A DNA stretch of 64,000 nt from the NCBI RefSeq assembly GCF_013409865.1, contig NZ_JACCBM010000001.1, forward strand, positions 124,001 to 188,000, read 5' to 3'. The position numbers and the translations under genes were made by a program. Positions 39,340-48,446 of the stretch are shown one piece after another. This DNA comes from Herbiconiux flava (lineage in GTDB: Bacteria > Actinomycetota > Actinomycetes > Actinomycetales > Microbacteriaceae). Below the pieces are notes generated by a model. The model made no database searches. It worked only from the letters and a program-made list of their open reading frames with translations, and was not told the origin of the DNA. Position 1 is the first letter of the stretch. Each line of letters starts with the position of its first letter.

Positions 39340-40155
39340 TCAGCCCGTCACGGCCGGCGGGGTCACGATCTCGAGCACGGCGACCGTGAGGTTGAAGGCG
39401 CCGTGCGCCACGATCGACGGCCCGAGCCGCTTCGTCGCGACCGCCATCAGCCCCAGCACGATCCCCACCACGAACAGGGTGAGCAGGCGCGACGCGGCGG
39501 CGGCCGTCTCGGGCACGCCATCGAGGTGGAAGGCCGTGAACAGCAGCGCCGAGCCGAGCACCGCGATCGTCGCGGCCCGGCGCCGCCGCGCATCCGTCGA
39601 GCCGGCCGGCGCGACCGCACGCTCGATCGAGCGCAGCACCAGACCGCGGAAGTAGAGCTCCTCGACCACGGGAGACACGACGGATGCGGCCAGCACCGCG
39701 AACAGCACGAACAGCACCGGGTCGCCCACGCCCCCGGAGAACGCCGTGGCCCGGGTTCCCGTCGCCTGCCGCACGAGCTCGGCCAGCCCGAGCGCCGCGA
39801 GCCGCAGCCCCACCCCGACGCCGAGCCCCACCACGAGGTCGACCGGGCGGAGGCGCAGTCCGAAGTCGAGGCGCAGGCTGCGCCTTCCCCGCCGGTGGGT
39901 GGCGACGAGCACCACCGCGACGAGCGGCAGCCAGCCGCCGATCACCTGCTCGATGCCGAGCACCAGCGCCGGTTCGCCGCCCACCCCGGGGAGCCGCACG
40001 AGCACCCGTGCCACGGCTGACAGCACGGCGAAGGCGGCGATGCCCGCGACCACGTCGACGAGGCCCCAGCGCACCTCGCGGGGCCGGGCGCCGTCGTTCG
40101 GCGTCACCGCATCACCGCGACACCGCGTCACCTGGTCACCGCGTCGCCGTGTCAC
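39340..40155 (-). CDS. CPBP-family intramembrane metalloprotease
   Basis: A 271-residue membrane protein with about seven or eight helices. The CAAX-protease/bacteriocin-processing motifs are present: EELYFRG (E165, E166, R170), FTAFHLDG (H210) and AHGAFN (H251, N255). The start is the GTG at 40155, which overlaps the stop of the degenerate ABC ATPase by four bases. It therefore seems to be the last gene of the ChvE-MmsAB operon. The first 20 residues contain an eight-residue repeat, RxRGDxVT, from a 24-bp duplication. The substrate is unknown; a link with the transport proteins is only suggested by position. Confidence 0.88.
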   Translation of the reverse strand: MTRRRGDQVTRCRGDAVTPNDGARPREVRWGLVDVVAGIAAFAVLSAVARVLVRLPGVGGEPALVLGIEQVIGGWLPLVAVVLVATHRRGRRSLRLDFGLRLRPVDLVVGLGVGVGLRLAALGLAELVRQATGTRATAFSGGVGDPVLFVLFAVLAASVVSPVVEELYFRGLVLRSIERAVAPAGSTDARRRRAATIAVLGSALLFTAFHLDGVPETAAAASRLLTLFVVGIVLGLMAVATKRLGPSIVAHGAFNLTVAVLEIVTPPAVTG

Positions 40156-41630
40156 CCGGGAGCGAGGAGGGCGCCGAGGGCGGCGGGATCGGCGCCCGCG
40201 CGCACCTCGCCGGTCACGCGGCCGGCGGCCATGGTGACGACGCGGTCGCAGAGCGCGAGCAGGGCCGGGAGGTCGGCCGAGGCGATCGCGACGGCCTTGC
40301 CGGCGGCGCGGGCCGCCTCGAGGTGGCTGAGGATCTCGGCACGCTGCGCCTCCGTCGAGCCGCGGAAGGGCTCGCCGAGCAGGAGCACCCGGCGGTCGGA
40401 GGCGGGGAAGGCCGCGACCAGGCCGCGGATGTGGCCCGCCTCGTCGCCGCCCTTGCCGAGGGCGCGCGCGGCCCCGAGCATCGTGGCGCCGAGGCCTTCG
40501 CGCGGTGCCGTGTCACTGTCGCGATCGACCAGGCCGAGCGAGACAAGGGCGGGCAGCTTCGAGGCCGAGACGGGCATCGCGATTCCGCCGACGAACCGCA
40601 CCCGGTAGCGCGGGGCGGAGGTGGTGGCGAGGAAGAGACCCGCCGCGATGGCCTTCTCGACGGTCGACGTGTCGACGGGGCGGCCGTCGAGCTCGACGGC
40701 GCCGGTGGTGCCGGTGCCCTCGGAGCGGCCGTAGACGCTGAGCAGCAGCGACTCGGCGCCCGAGTCGCGGAGGCCCGCGATGCCGACGATCTCGCCGGCG
40801 CGCACCTCCAGCGCGGCGTCGGAGACGAGGGCGCGCTCGGGTTCGACCGGGTCGAAGGTGCTCCAGCCGGTGACGCGGAGGAGCGGGCTGCCGGGGGACG
40901 GCGGCGTCGCCGGGGCGGCGGGACGCGCATCCGTCGGCCCCACCAGCTCGGCGAGCACCCGGTCGCGCACCGCATCGCGCGCCTCGGCACCCGCCGCGCC
41001 GCCCTCGGCTGCGCCCGACCACGACGACCGCGGGTGCGCGCCGACGATCGCCCCGCCGCGCAGCACCACGAGCTCGTCGGCGTAGCCGAGCGCCTCGGCC
41101 GGGCGCTGCGTCACGACCAGCACGGCGGCGCCCCGGAGGGCGAGACCCGAGAGCACCTCGAGCAGCCGGATGGTCTCGGCCGGCGAGAGCCGCGCGGACG
41201 GCTCGTCGAGCGCGACGACCGACGCTCCGCGGGCCTCGGCGCGGGCGATCTCGATCACGAGCCGGTCGAACTCGCCGGCGTCGCCCGCGCGGTCGACCGG
41301 CCGCAGCGTCGAGCCCAGGCCGGCGAGCAGGGATGCGGCGTCGTCGCGGGTGCGCTTCCAGTCGATGCCGCCGCGGAAGAGGCCCCGCGCTCGTCGGCGC
41401 TCGTGCCCCATGAAGATGTTCTCGGCGACGTCGAGCGCCGGCACGAGGCCGCGGCGGCGGTCGATCCAGGCGTAGACCGGGGAGACGCCGGAGGTGATTC
41501 GCTCGGCGACCTGACGTGCGAGCGCATCGGCGCCCGACTCGTCGCCGGCGCAGACCGCGACCACCGCCCCGGCCCGCGCGACGAGCTCGTCGCCGCCGGG
41601 GAGGGTGAAACGGAATTCGGCGGGTGTCAC
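40152..41630 (-). CDS. Degenerate sugar-type ABC ATPase (MglA/XylG-like, active sites lost)
   Basis: The 492-residue protein has the two-NBD layout of monosaccharide ABC ATPases, with recognisable NIFMGHE (71-77) and CDRVVTMAAGRVTGEV (461-476). The nucleotide sites are eroded. The first Walker A reads CAGDESGADALA (28-39), without the GKS/T lysine. The second reads GLRDSGAESLLL. The LSGGQ signatures are absent. The second Walker B is LLLGEPFRGS in place of LDEPTRG. Only VVALDEPSARLSP (138-150) is near normal. It follows mmsB by 68 bp, with the GTG at 41630. The frame is open and codon use looks normal, so a non-hydrolysing regulatory or structural role fits better than a pseudogene. Confidence 0.8.
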   Translation of the reverse strand: MTPAEFRFTLPGGDELVARAGAVVAVCAGDESGADALARQVAERITSGVSPVYAWIDRRRGLVPALDVAENIFMGHERRRARGLFRGGIDWKRTRDDAASLLAGLGSTLRPVDRAGDAGEFDRLVIEIARAEARGASVVALDEPSARLSPAETIRLLEVLSGLALRGAAVLVVTQRPAEALGYADELVVLRGGAIVGAHPRSSWSGAAEGGAAGAEARDAVRDRVLAELVGPTDARPAAPATPPSPGSPLLRVTGWSTFDPVEPERALVSDAALEVRAGEIVGIAGLRDSGAESLLLSVYGRSEGTGTTGAVELDGRPVDTSTVEKAIAAGLFLATTSAPRYRVRFVGGIAMPVSASKLPALVSLGLVDRDSDTAPREGLGATMLGAARALGKGGDEAGHIRGLVAAFPASDRRVLLLGEPFRGSTEAQRAEILSHLEAARAAGKAVAIASADLPALLALCDRVVTMAAGRVTGEVRAGADPAALGALLAPG

Positions 41631-41698
41631 GACCGCGACCCTATACCGGGCCGGGTGGACACCCGCCGAATGCTCATGCGGAGAGGCGGAGCCGGGGC

Positions 41699-42940
41699 TC
41701 AGCGACCGCCGGAGCGGCGCTTGTTGTAGACGTCGAACGCGACCGCCAGCAGCAGCACGAGGCCCTTGACGGCCTGCTGCCACTCGATGCCGATGCCCAT
41801 GATCGACATGCCGTTGTTCAGCACACCGATGATCAGACCACCGATGATGGCGCCACCGATGGTGCCGACACCACCCTGCACCGCCGCACCGCCGATGAAG
41901 GCGGCGGAGATGGCCTCGAGCTCGAAGCCGTCACCGGCCTTCGGGCCGGCGAGGTTGAGGCGCGCGGTGAAGATCAGGCCGGCGAGCGCGGCCAGCACGC
42001 CCATGTTCACGAACAGCCAGAAGGTGACGTTGCGGGTCTTGATGCCCGACAGCTCCGCGGCGTGCAGGTTGCCGCCGATGGCGTAGACGTGACGGCCGAA
42101 GGTCGAGCGGTTCATGACCGTGCCGTAGATCAGCACGAGCACGGCGAGCACGATCAGCGTGACCGGGATGCCCTTGTAGGTGGCGAGGGCGTAGGCGAAC
42201 AGGCCGACGGCCACGGCGACGAGCACCAGCTTGGCGACGAACCAGGCGAAGGGCTCGACCTCCTGGCCGTAGCTCTGGCGGGCACGGCGGGTGCGGAACT
42301 GCGACACGAACAGCGCGATGATCGCGATCGCCGCGATGCCGAGGGTCAGCGGGTCGAGCTCGAACTCACCGAACAGGTCGGTGAGGAAGCCGTTGCCGAG
42401 GGCACGGTACTCGGTCGGAAACGAGCCGATGTTGGCGTTGCCCAGCACGACGAGGGCGAGTCCGCGGAAGATCAGCATGCCCGCCAAGGTCACGATGAAC
42501 GCGGGTATGCCCACGAAGGCGATCCAGAAGCCCTGCCAGACGCCCACGAGGGCACCGACGGCGAGCGACAGGATGATCGACAGCCACCAGGGCAGACCCC
42601 ACTGCACCGCGAACACACCGGAGACGGCACCGACGAACGCGGCCACCGAACCGACCGACAGGTCGATGTGGCCGGCGATGATGACCATGACCATGCCGAT
42701 CGCGAGAACGAGGATGTAGCCGTTCTGCACGATCAGGTTGGAGATGTTCTGGGGGCGCAGCAGGATGCCGTTGGTCAGGATGCTGAACAGCACCACCACC
42801 AGCACCAGGGCGATGAAGATGCCGTTCTTGCCGAGGTCGCCCAGGATGTGGCTGAGGCGCTCGGTGAACTTGTTCTCGACGGGGTTGACTTGCGCGCCCG
42901 CGGCCGTCGCGTCGGACGGCTTGGTTTCCAGGTCGGACAT
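41699..42940 (-). CDS. mmsB: Multiple-monosaccharide ABC transporter permease
   Basis: A 413-residue permease of the BPD_transp_2 (RbsC/XylH) family with about ten or eleven helices. GHIDLSVGSVAAFVGAVSGV and the conserved cytoplasmic loop near NRSTFGRHVYAIGGNLHAAELSGI are typical. It pairs with the ATPase gene 34 bp upstream and the ChvE-type binding protein. It should carry aldoses such as arabinose, galactose, glucose or xylose. Confidence 0.95.
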   Translation of the reverse strand: MSDLETKPSDATAAGAQVNPVENKFTERLSHILGDLGKNGIFIALVLVVVLFSILTNGILLRPQNISNLIVQNGYILVLAIGMVMVIIAGHIDLSVGSVAAFVGAVSGVFAVQWGLPWWLSIILSLAVGALVGVWQGFWIAFVGIPAFIVTLAGMLIFRGLALVVLGNANIGSFPTEYRALGNGFLTDLFGEFELDPLTLGIAAIAIIALFVSQFRTRRARQSYGQEVEPFAWFVAKLVLVAVAVGLFAYALATYKGIPVTLIVLAVLVLIYGTVMNRSTFGRHVYAIGGNLHAAELSGIKTRNVTFWLFVNMGVLAALAGLIFTARLNLAGPKAGDGFELEAISAAFIGGAAVQGGVGTIGGAIIGGLIIGVLNNGMSIMGIGIEWQQAVKGLVLLLAVAFDVYNKRRSGGR

Positions 42941-42974
42941 GGTCGTTGATTCTCCTCTTCCGTCAGCGCGCGGG

Positions 42975-44513
42975 CTAGCGGGGCTTTTCCATGGTCATGA
43001 GTTTGAGCAGGGCCTCGGGGGTGGCCTCCGCGATGGGCAGCTCGCCGGTGATCCGGCCCTCGGAGAGGGCGTAGACGCGGTCGCAGATGCCGAGCAGCTC
43101 CGGCAGCTCGGAGGAGATGACGATGATGCCCTTCCCCTCGGCCGCGAGCTTGTTGATGATGCTGTAGATCTCGTACTTCGCACCCACGTCGATGCCGCGG
43201 GTGGGCTCGTCGAGGATCAGCACGTCGGGGTCGGAGTAGATCCACTTCGACAGCACGACCTTCTGCTGGTTTCCGCCCGAGAGCTTCCCGGTCTTGGCCA
43301 GCACGCTCGGCGCCTTGATGTTCATGCTCGTGCGGTAGGAGTTCGCGACCTGGAACTCCTTGCCGTCGTCGACCAGGCCGAAGCGCTCCAGCTTCTCCAG
43401 CGACGCCATCGAGATGTTGCGCTTGATGTCGTCGATCAGGTTGAGCCCGTAGGTCTTGCGGTCCTCGGTGGCGTAGGCGAGACCGTTCTCGATCGCCTCG
43501 GCGACCGTGCGGGTCTTCACCTCCTTGCCCTTGACGAAGACGCGGCCCGAGATCTTCGACCCGTAGCTGCGGCCGAACAGGCTCATCGCGAACTCGGTGC
43601 GGCCGGCGCCCATCAGGCCCGCGATGCCGACGATCTCGCCGGCGCGGACGGTGATGTTGACGTCGTCGACCATGACGCGGGTCGGGTCCTGGGGGTGGTG
43701 CGCGGTCCACTCCTCGACGCGGAGGATCTCCTCGCCGATGTGCGGGGTGTGGTCGGGGTAGCGGTGCTCGAGGTCGCGCCCCACCATGTCCTTGATGATG
43801 CGTTCCTCGGTGACGTCGTTCTTCGAGATCGTCTCGATGGTCTTGCCGTCGCGGATGACGGTGACCGAGTCGGCGACCTTCTTGATCTCGTTCAGCTTGT
43901 GGCTGATGATGATCGACGTGATGCCCTGCTCCTTGAGGTGCAGGATGAGGTTCAGCAGGTGGTCGGAGTCCTCGTCGTTCAGGGCCGCGGTCGGCTCGTC
44001 GAGGATGAGCAGCTTCACGCGCTTGGACAGCGCCTTCGCGATCTCGACGAGCTGCTGCTTGCCCACGCCGATGTCCCGCACCTTGGTGGTGGGGTTCTCC
44101 TTCAGGCCCACCCGCGCGAGCAGCGCGGCGGCCTCGTGGTTGGTCTTGTTCCAGTCGATCAGGCCGAAGGGGCCCTTCAACTCGTTGTTCAAGAAGATGT
44201 TCTCGGCGATCGAGAGGTAGGGGCTGAGGGCGAGCTCCTGGTGGATGATCACGATGCCCTTCGCCTCCGAGTCACGGATGTCGCGGAACTGCACGACCTC
44301 GTCCTCGAACACGATGTCACCCTCGTAGGTGCCGTGCGGGTACACACCCGAGAGCACCTTCATCAGCGTCGACTTGCCGGCGCCGTTCTCCCCGCAGATC
44401 GCGTGGACCTCGCCGCGGCGGACGTCGACCGTCACGTTCTGCAGCGCCTTCACGCCGGGGAACGTCTTGGTGATGCTCCGCATCTCGAGGATGTTCGTCC
44501 TGTCATCGGACAT
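42975..44513 (-). CDS. mmsA: Multiple-monosaccharide ABC transporter ATPase
   Basis: A 512-residue tandem-NBD ATPase that powers sugar import. The first NBD has Walker [10 protein letters not shown], signature [13 protein letters not shown] and Walker [12 protein letters not shown]. The second NBD has the family's natural variant GLMGAGRTE in place of Walker A, with LSGGNQQK and [13 protein letters not shown] intact. This is the functional counterpart of the degenerate paralogue at 40.2-41.6 kb. A strong hairpin separates it from the binding-protein gene upstream. Confidence 0.96.
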   Translation of the reverse strand: MSDDRTNILEMRSITKTFPGVKALQNVTVDVRRGEVHAICGENGAGKSTLMKVLSGVYPHGTYEGDIVFEDEVVQFRDIRDSEAKGIVIIHQELALSPYLSIAENIFLNNELKGPFGLIDWNKTNHEAAALLARVGLKENPTTKVRDIGVGKQQLVEIAKALSKRVKLLILDEPTAALNDEDSDHLLNLILHLKEQGITSIIISHKLNEIKKVADSVTVIRDGKTIETISKNDVTEERIIKDMVGRDLEHRYPDHTPHIGEEILRVEEWTAHHPQDPTRVMVDDVNITVRAGEIVGIAGLMGAGRTEFAMSLFGRSYGSKISGRVFVKGKEVKTRTVAEAIENGLAYATEDRKTYGLNLIDDIKRNISMASLEKLERFGLVDDGKEFQVANSYRTSMNIKAPSVLAKTGKLSGGNQQKVVLSKWIYSDPDVLILDEPTRGIDVGAKYEIYSIINKLAAEGKGIIVISSELPELLGICDRVYALSEGRITGELPIAEATPEALLKLMTMEKPR

Positions 44514-44563
44514 GTCGTGGATTACCTGCTTCCTTGCCTCGTACGCCGTACGCCGGGTGGGGC

Positions 44564-44613
44564 GAGACCCCCGCGCCCCGGCCGCGCTCTCGCGCGACCG
44601 GGGCGGGGGTCTC
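44564..44613 (-). promoter_or_regulatory. Strong intercistronic hairpin after chvE
   Basis: The arms GAGACCCCC and GGGGGTCTC (44564-44572, 44605-44613), extended by GCCCCGG/CCGGGGC, form a long GC-rich stem in the 111-bp gap between the binding-protein and ATPase genes. Such hairpins protect the upstream mRNA from exonucleases or partly stop transcription. That gives more binding protein than membrane components. Confidence 0.75.
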
Positions 44614-44624
44614 AGTGGGGCTGA

Positions 44625-45752
44625 CTAGCCCTTGATCTCTTCTTCGGTCCAGTAGCCGGACTTGACGAGGGTGTCCTCGATGTTGTCCTTGACCACGATC
44701 TGCGACTCGAGCAGGAAGGACGGGACGACCTTCACACCGTTGTCGTAGTCCTCGGTGTTGTTCGTCTCGGGCTCGTCGCCCTCGAGCAGGGCCGAAGCCA
44801 TCTTGACGGCCACGGTCGCGAGCTCGCGGGTGTCCTTGAAGATGGTGGCGTACTGCTCACCGGACTCGATGGCCTTGACGGAGTCGAGCTCCGCGTCCTG
44901 GCCCGAGATGACGGGCCACTCGGCGCCGACGGAGTAGCCGGCGTCGGTCAGGGCCGAGATGATGCCGCGCGAGATGCCGTCGTAGGGCGACAGCACCGCG
45001 TTGACCTTGGAGCCGTCGGAGTAGGTCGACGTCAGCAGGTTCTCCATGCGCTTCTGGGCGGTCTCGCCGTCCCAGCGGAGCGTGGCGGCCTGCTCGAAGG
45101 CCTCCTGGCCGCTCTTCACGACGAGGACCTTCTTGTCGATGTAGGGCTGCAGGGTGTCGATCGCACCGTTCCAGAAGAACGTGGCGTTGTTGTCGTCGGG
45201 CGAACCGGCGAACAGCTCGATGTTGAACGGGCCGGCGGGGGCACCGTCGGTCGCGTTGCCGTCGAGGTCGACGAGGCCGAGGCCGTTCAGCACGGAGTTG
45301 GCCTGCTGCACGCCCACCTTGTAGTTGTCGAACGACGCGTAGTAGTCGACGTTCTCGGTGTCGCGGATGAGGCGGTCGTAGGCGATGACGGGGATGTCGT
45401 TGTCGGCGGCCTCCTGCAGCACGCTGGTGAGCGTGGTGCCGTCGATCGACGCGACGATCAGGGCCTTGGCGCCCTTGGTGATCATGTTCTCGATCTGCGA
45501 GACCTGGGTGGGGATGTCGTCCTCGGCGTACTGGAGGTCGACGGTGTAGCCGGCGTCCTCGAGCTGCGACTTGACGGCGTCGCCGTCCTGGATCCAGCGC
45601 TCCGACGACTTCGTCGGCATCGCGACGCCGATGAGGCCGCCGTCTCCGCCGCCCTCACCGCCGCCCGAGCTGCTGCCCCCGCTGGAGCAGGCGGCCAGGC
45701 TGACCATCAGGGCGCCGGCGGCGACTCCTGCGAGCAGTGTCTTGATCTTCAC
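44625..45752 (-). CDS. chvE: Sugar-binding lipoprotein ChvE
   Basis: A 375-residue periplasmic-binding-type protein anchored at C22 of the lipobox SLAAC. The mature part matches Chv[42 protein letters not shown] and [16 protein letters not shown]. ChvE proteins bind several aldoses and, in agrobacteria, also signal to a sensor kinase. The start overlaps the araD stop by four bases. Confidence 0.96.
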   Translation of the reverse strand: MKIKTLLAGVAAGALMVSLAACSSGGSSSGGGEGGGDGGLIGVAMPTKSSERWIQDGDAVKSQLEDAGYTVDLQYAEDDIPTQVSQIENMITKGAKALIVASIDGTTLTSVLQEAADNDIPVIAYDRLIRDTENVDYYASFDNYKVGVQQANSVLNGLGLVDLDGNATDGAPAGPFNIELFAGSPDDNNATFFWNGAIDTLQPYIDKKVLVVKSGQEAFEQAATLRWDGETAQKRMENLLTSTYSDGSKVNAVLSPYDGISRGIISALTDAGYSVGAEWPVISGQDAELDSVKAIESGEQYATIFKDTRELATVAVKMASALLEGDEPETNNTEDYDNGVKVVPSFLLESQIVVKDNIEDTLVKSGYWTEEEIKG

Positions 45753-46453
45753 TGTGTTTCCTTTCGTGATGTGGTGTAGGACTTCTTCGTCGTGATGGGA
45801 CTGGTGGCTGAGGGAGTGAGCTCCCGCGGCTCGCCGAGCTGGCGGGCCAGGTGCGCGACCCGCGCGGCGTCTTCGACGAGCACCGCCGTCTTCACCGCGG
45901 TCCGGGCATCCGGGCCGATGGTGAAGGGGCCGTGGCTCTGCATCAGCACGGCCGGTGAGCGGTGGCCCGCCAGCGTGCCGACGATCCCCCGCCCGATCGA
46001 GTCGTCGCCGATACGGGCGAGCGGCCCGACGGGGATCTCACCCCCGAACTCGGCTTCCATGGTCGTGGTGACGCAGGGGATGGGCTCCCCGAGCGTCGCC
46101 CAGGCCACGGCGTAGGGCGAGTGGGTGTGGGCCACTCCCCCGACCTCCGGCATGCTGCGGTACACGTAGGCGTGCGCCGCGGTGTCGACCGAAGGGGCGC
46201 GGGCGGCACCGGGCGTACCCGGCACGACCGTGCCCTCGAGGTCGCAGAGGATCATGTTCTCCGGTGCCAGGTCTTCATAGGAGACACCGGAGGGCTTGAT
46301 GACGAACAGGTCGGCGCCGACCACACGACCCGAGATGTTCCCGCCCGTCCAGACCACGAGCTCGTAGCGCGTGAGCTCGGAGTGCAGACCAGCGATCTCC
46401 GCCCGCAAGCGGGCGATGCCCACCTCGAGTTCGGCTCGCATCGTCATCCTCAT
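45749..46453 (-). CDS. araD: L-ribulose-5-phosphate 4-epimerase
   Basis: It converts L-ribulose 5-phosphate to D-xylulose 5-phosphate, the last step of L-arabinose entry. The 234-residue class II aldolase-like protein has WTGGNISGR near the N-terminus, the zinc ligands H-T-H in VAHTHSPYA and the third His in MQSHGPF. araA and araB are not in the window. It is the first gene of the transport operon, directly behind a pair of LacI-type operators. I kept the ATG at 46453, which has GAAGGGG upstream; an in-frame ATG six bases later is also possible. Confidence 0.92.
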   Translation of the reverse strand: MRMTMRAELEVGIARLRAEIAGLHSELTRYELVVWTGGNISGRVVGADLFVIKPSGVSYEDLAPENMILCDLEGTVVPGTPGAARAPSVDTAAHAYVYRSMPEVGGVAHTHSPYAVAWATLGEPIPCVTTTMEAEFGGEIPVGPLARIGDDSIGRGIVGTLAGHRSPAVLMQSHGPFTIGPDARTAVKTAVLVEDAARVAHLARQLGEPRELTPSATSPITTKKSYTTSRKETQ

Positions 46454-46468
46454 GACCCCTTCGTCTTG

Positions 46469-46520
46469 TGTGACCGTTCACAAATTCGTTCATGTGAACG
46501 GTCACATCGGATTGATATTA
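46469..46520 (-). promoter_or_regulatory. araD-chvE promoter with twin LacI-type operators
   Basis: TGTGACCGTTCACA (46469-46482) and TGTGAACGGTCACA (46493-46506) are exact reverse complements of each other, and each is itself an imperfect palindrome. They lie between a -10 candidate TAATAT (46515-46520 on this strand) and the araD start, where a repressor would block transcription. The LacI-family gene just upstream is the obvious binder. Confidence 0.8.
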
Positions 46521-46607
46521 CGCCCATGGCGGCCGAGCCTGTCAAGTCGGCGATGGTCTCGGTTCGGTAACCGAGCGGATGCGCCCACTTCGGGGGGTTC
46601 CGCGCGA

Positions 46608-47666
46608 TCAGGCGGGCGGCGGGGCCGTCGAACGCCGCACCACGAGGGTCGGCAGCAACGACCCGGGCCACTGCAGCGGTGCCTCGGCGACCGGAGCCTC
46701 CCCCGACGCGTCGTCGCCGACGGCCGAGACCAGGAGCGCCACGCAGCGGCGGCCGAGCTCGGCGAAGTCCTGCCGCACCGTCGTCAGCGGCGGCCAGAAG
46801 TGCGCAGCCTCGGGGATGTCGTCGAAGCCGACCACGCTGATGTCGCCCGGCACGTCGAGCCCGGCGTCGCGAATGGCGTGGATGAGCCCCAGCGCCATCT
46901 GGTCGTTCGAGGAGAAGATCGCGGTGAAGTCGCGAACGCGCAGCAGCTCGAGCCCGGCGTAGTAGCCGAACTCCGCCGTCCAGTCGCCGAGGATCGGGGC
47001 CGTGGTCGGCACGTCCTGGTCGCTCATCTCGCGGAGGAACCCCTCCATCCGCGCCTCGGCCTCGACCCAGTCCTGGGGCCCCGCGAGATGGTAGATGCCG
47101 CGGTGGCCCAGCTGGATCAGGTGCCGGGTGGCGAGTCGCGCTCCCTCGATCTGGTCGACCGACAGCGAGTGGTCGCCCTGCCGGCCGGTGGACTGCAGGG
47201 TCACGTAGGGCAGGTCGAGGTTCAGCTCGTGCAGGGTGTCGAAGACGCGCACCTGCGGCGCGATGACGACCATGCCCTCGACCGCCTGGTCGAGGAGGTG
47301 CGTGATGGCCCGGGCGATCGAGGCGCGGTCGGTGCCGTCGGCGTTGGCGGTGACCACCAGGTAGCCGTGCAGCAGCGCGGCCTCCTCGATGGCCTTGATG
47401 CTCGAGGCCGGTCCGTACTCCGAGCGCGAGGAGGTGAGCACGCCGATGGCGCGGGAACGGCTCGTGACCAGGGCTCTCGCCGCGCGGTTGGGGCGGTAGT
47501 TCAGCTCGCCCATCACCTCGAGCACGCGGGCCTTGGTCTCGTCGCGGATGCTCGGGTGGTTGTTCAGCACCCGGGAGACGGTCTGGTGCGAGACACCGGC
47601 GAGCTTCGCGACATCGCGGATGCTCGGCGCCCGGGGGCGCTTGGCCTCCGCCGAGGGCTCGTTCAT
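46608..47666 (-). CDS. LacI-family transcriptional repressor
   Basis: A 352-residue regulator: the N-terminal LacI headpiece (PSIRDVAKLAGVSHQTVSRVLN, about 14-35) with the hinge helix RPNRAARALVTSRS, and a periplasmic-binding-like effector domain. The adjacent araD-chvE-mmsAB operon and its operators suggest that it senses arabinose or another pentose or galactose. Its own promoter also holds a GTTCAC/GTGAAC palindrome, so autoregulation is likely. The start is the ATG at 47666. Confidence 0.93.
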   Translation of the reverse strand: MNEPSAEAKRPRAPSIRDVAKLAGVSHQTVSRVLNNHPSIRDETKARVLEVMGELNYRPNRAARALVTSRSRAIGVLTSSRSEYGPASSIKAIEEAALLHGYLVVTANADGTDRASIARAITHLLDQAVEGMVVIAPQVRVFDTLHELNLDLPYVTLQSTGRQGDHSLSVDQIEGARLATRHLIQLGHRGIYHLAGPQDWVEAEARMEGFLREMSDQDVPTTAPILGDWTAEFGYYAGLELLRVRDFTAIFSSNDQMALGLIHAIRDAGLDVPGDISVVGFDDIPEAAHFWPPLTTVRQDFAELGRRCVALLVSAVGDDASGEAPVAEAPLQWPGSLLPTLVVRRSTAPPPA

Positions 47667-47694
47667 CCCGTACCTGCTCTGGTGCTGATGTGCA

Positions 47695-47726
47695 CGTTCA
47701 CACGGCGTGAACGCCCTTACATTATG
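47695..47726 (-). promoter_or_regulatory. lacI promoter and autoregulatory operator
   Basis: The inverted repeat CGTTCAC-ACGGC-GTGAACG (47695-47713) lies just downstream of a -10 candidate CATAAT (47721-47726 on this strand). It shares the GTGAAC half-site with the araD operators, although the spacing differs. Confidence 0.65.
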
Positions 47727-47779
47727 CACGCCGCCGGGGTGGCCGGAACTGGGAGCCGGGGATATCCCGCTGAGGCCGA

Positions 47780-47834
47780 TGTGACTGTCACACGCACTCG
47801 TCCCGACCTGGGGGACGAGCGTGTGACAGTCACA
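47780..47834. repeat. Long inverted repeat with nested palindromes
   Basis: TGTGACTGTCACA (47780-47792) and TGTGACAGTCACA (47822-47834) are reverse complements, and each is itself palindromic. Together with the inner arms CGTCCC/GGGACG they form a hairpin of 21 bp with an eight- to ten-base loop and a small bulge. It lies between the GNAT-like gene's stop and the lacI promoter. It could end the GNAT-like transcript, bind a regulator, or both. Confidence 0.75.
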
Positions 47835-47863
47835 CCGACGGTCGGCTCGGCCGCCGGGCCCCG

Positions 47864-48385
47864 CTACACACCCGCGTGGACGCGGGTGCCGCGGGGCGCC
47901 GGGACGGCCCGGGCCGAGTGCCGCAGCTGCTGCACTCCGCCCTCGAGCTCGGTCTCGCCGAGCACCGTGAGGCCGGCCGCGACGGCCGCCTCCCGGCGCC
48001 AGGCGAGGGCGTTCTGCACCTCGTCGGCGTGCCGGGTCGCCACCGGCACCTCGATCACGAAGTCGGGCGCCAGGATGGCTCCCGCCTCCGCGAAGGCGCG
48101 GTGCGCCGTGCGGATCAGCGCCGACGCCCACACCTCGGGGTGGGGCAGGGACGCGTCGACGATCAGGCAGTGCAGTTCGATGGGATGCACCGAGCCGACG
48201 GGGCCCCACCAGACGCCGCGGGCGACCGGGCGGTCGTCGACGAGGGCCAGCCAGGTCCAGTCGCGGCGATAGGTGCCGGCCGCGAGCCCGCGGCCGAACT
48301 GCAGGGAGTCGACCCCCGAGACGGGGTCGTGTTGATGGAACAGGAGCAGCTCGCTGTCGTGCGAGCGGGTTGATGCGGTGAACAC
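47864..48385 (-). CDS. GNAT-like protein of unknown function
   Basis: A 173-residue soluble protein. WLALVDDRPVARGVWWG resembles GNAT strands 3-4, and HADEVQNALAWRREAAVAAGLTVLGE the C-terminal helix of GNAT folds. The acetyl-CoA loop (R/Q-x-x-G-x-G/A) is not evident, so activity is uncertain. The start is the GTG at 48385. Its ribosome-binding site GGAGGAAG lies inside a hairpin that follows a 19-residue leader peptide, so its translation is probably conditional. I cannot name a substrate. Confidence 0.7.
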   Translation of the reverse strand: MFTASTRSHDSELLLFHQHDPVSGVDSLQFGRGLAAGTYRRDWTWLALVDDRPVARGVWWGPVGSVHPIELHCLIVDASLPHPEVWASALIRTAHRAFAEAGAILAPDFVIEVPVATRHADEVQNALAWRREAAVAAGLTVLGETELEGGVQQLRHSARAVPAPRGTRVHAGV

Positions 48386-48386
48386 G

Positions 48387-48429
48387 GGAAGTCTTCCTCC
48401 ATGAGATGACGAGCGATGGAGGCGCTTCC
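48387..48429 (-). promoter_or_regulatory. Hairpin hiding the ribosome-binding site of the GNAT-like gene
   Basis: On the minus-strand mRNA, GGAAG-CG-CCTCCAT (48429-48416) pairs with ATGGAGG-AAGA-CTTCC (48402-48387) around a 13-base loop. The second arm contains the GGAGGAAG ribosome-binding site of the next gene. The hairpin begins 17 bases after the leader peptide stop, so a ribosome stalled in or ending the leader could open it. Confidence 0.65.
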
Positions 48430-48446
48430 TGGCGTTCGGGTCGCGG

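Noticed and set aside
40152..41630. Degenerate ABC ATPase as a plain pseudogene.
   Set aside because: The frame is uninterrupted over 492 codons, codon use matches its neighbours and it is coupled to the next gene, so I kept it as a coding gene.
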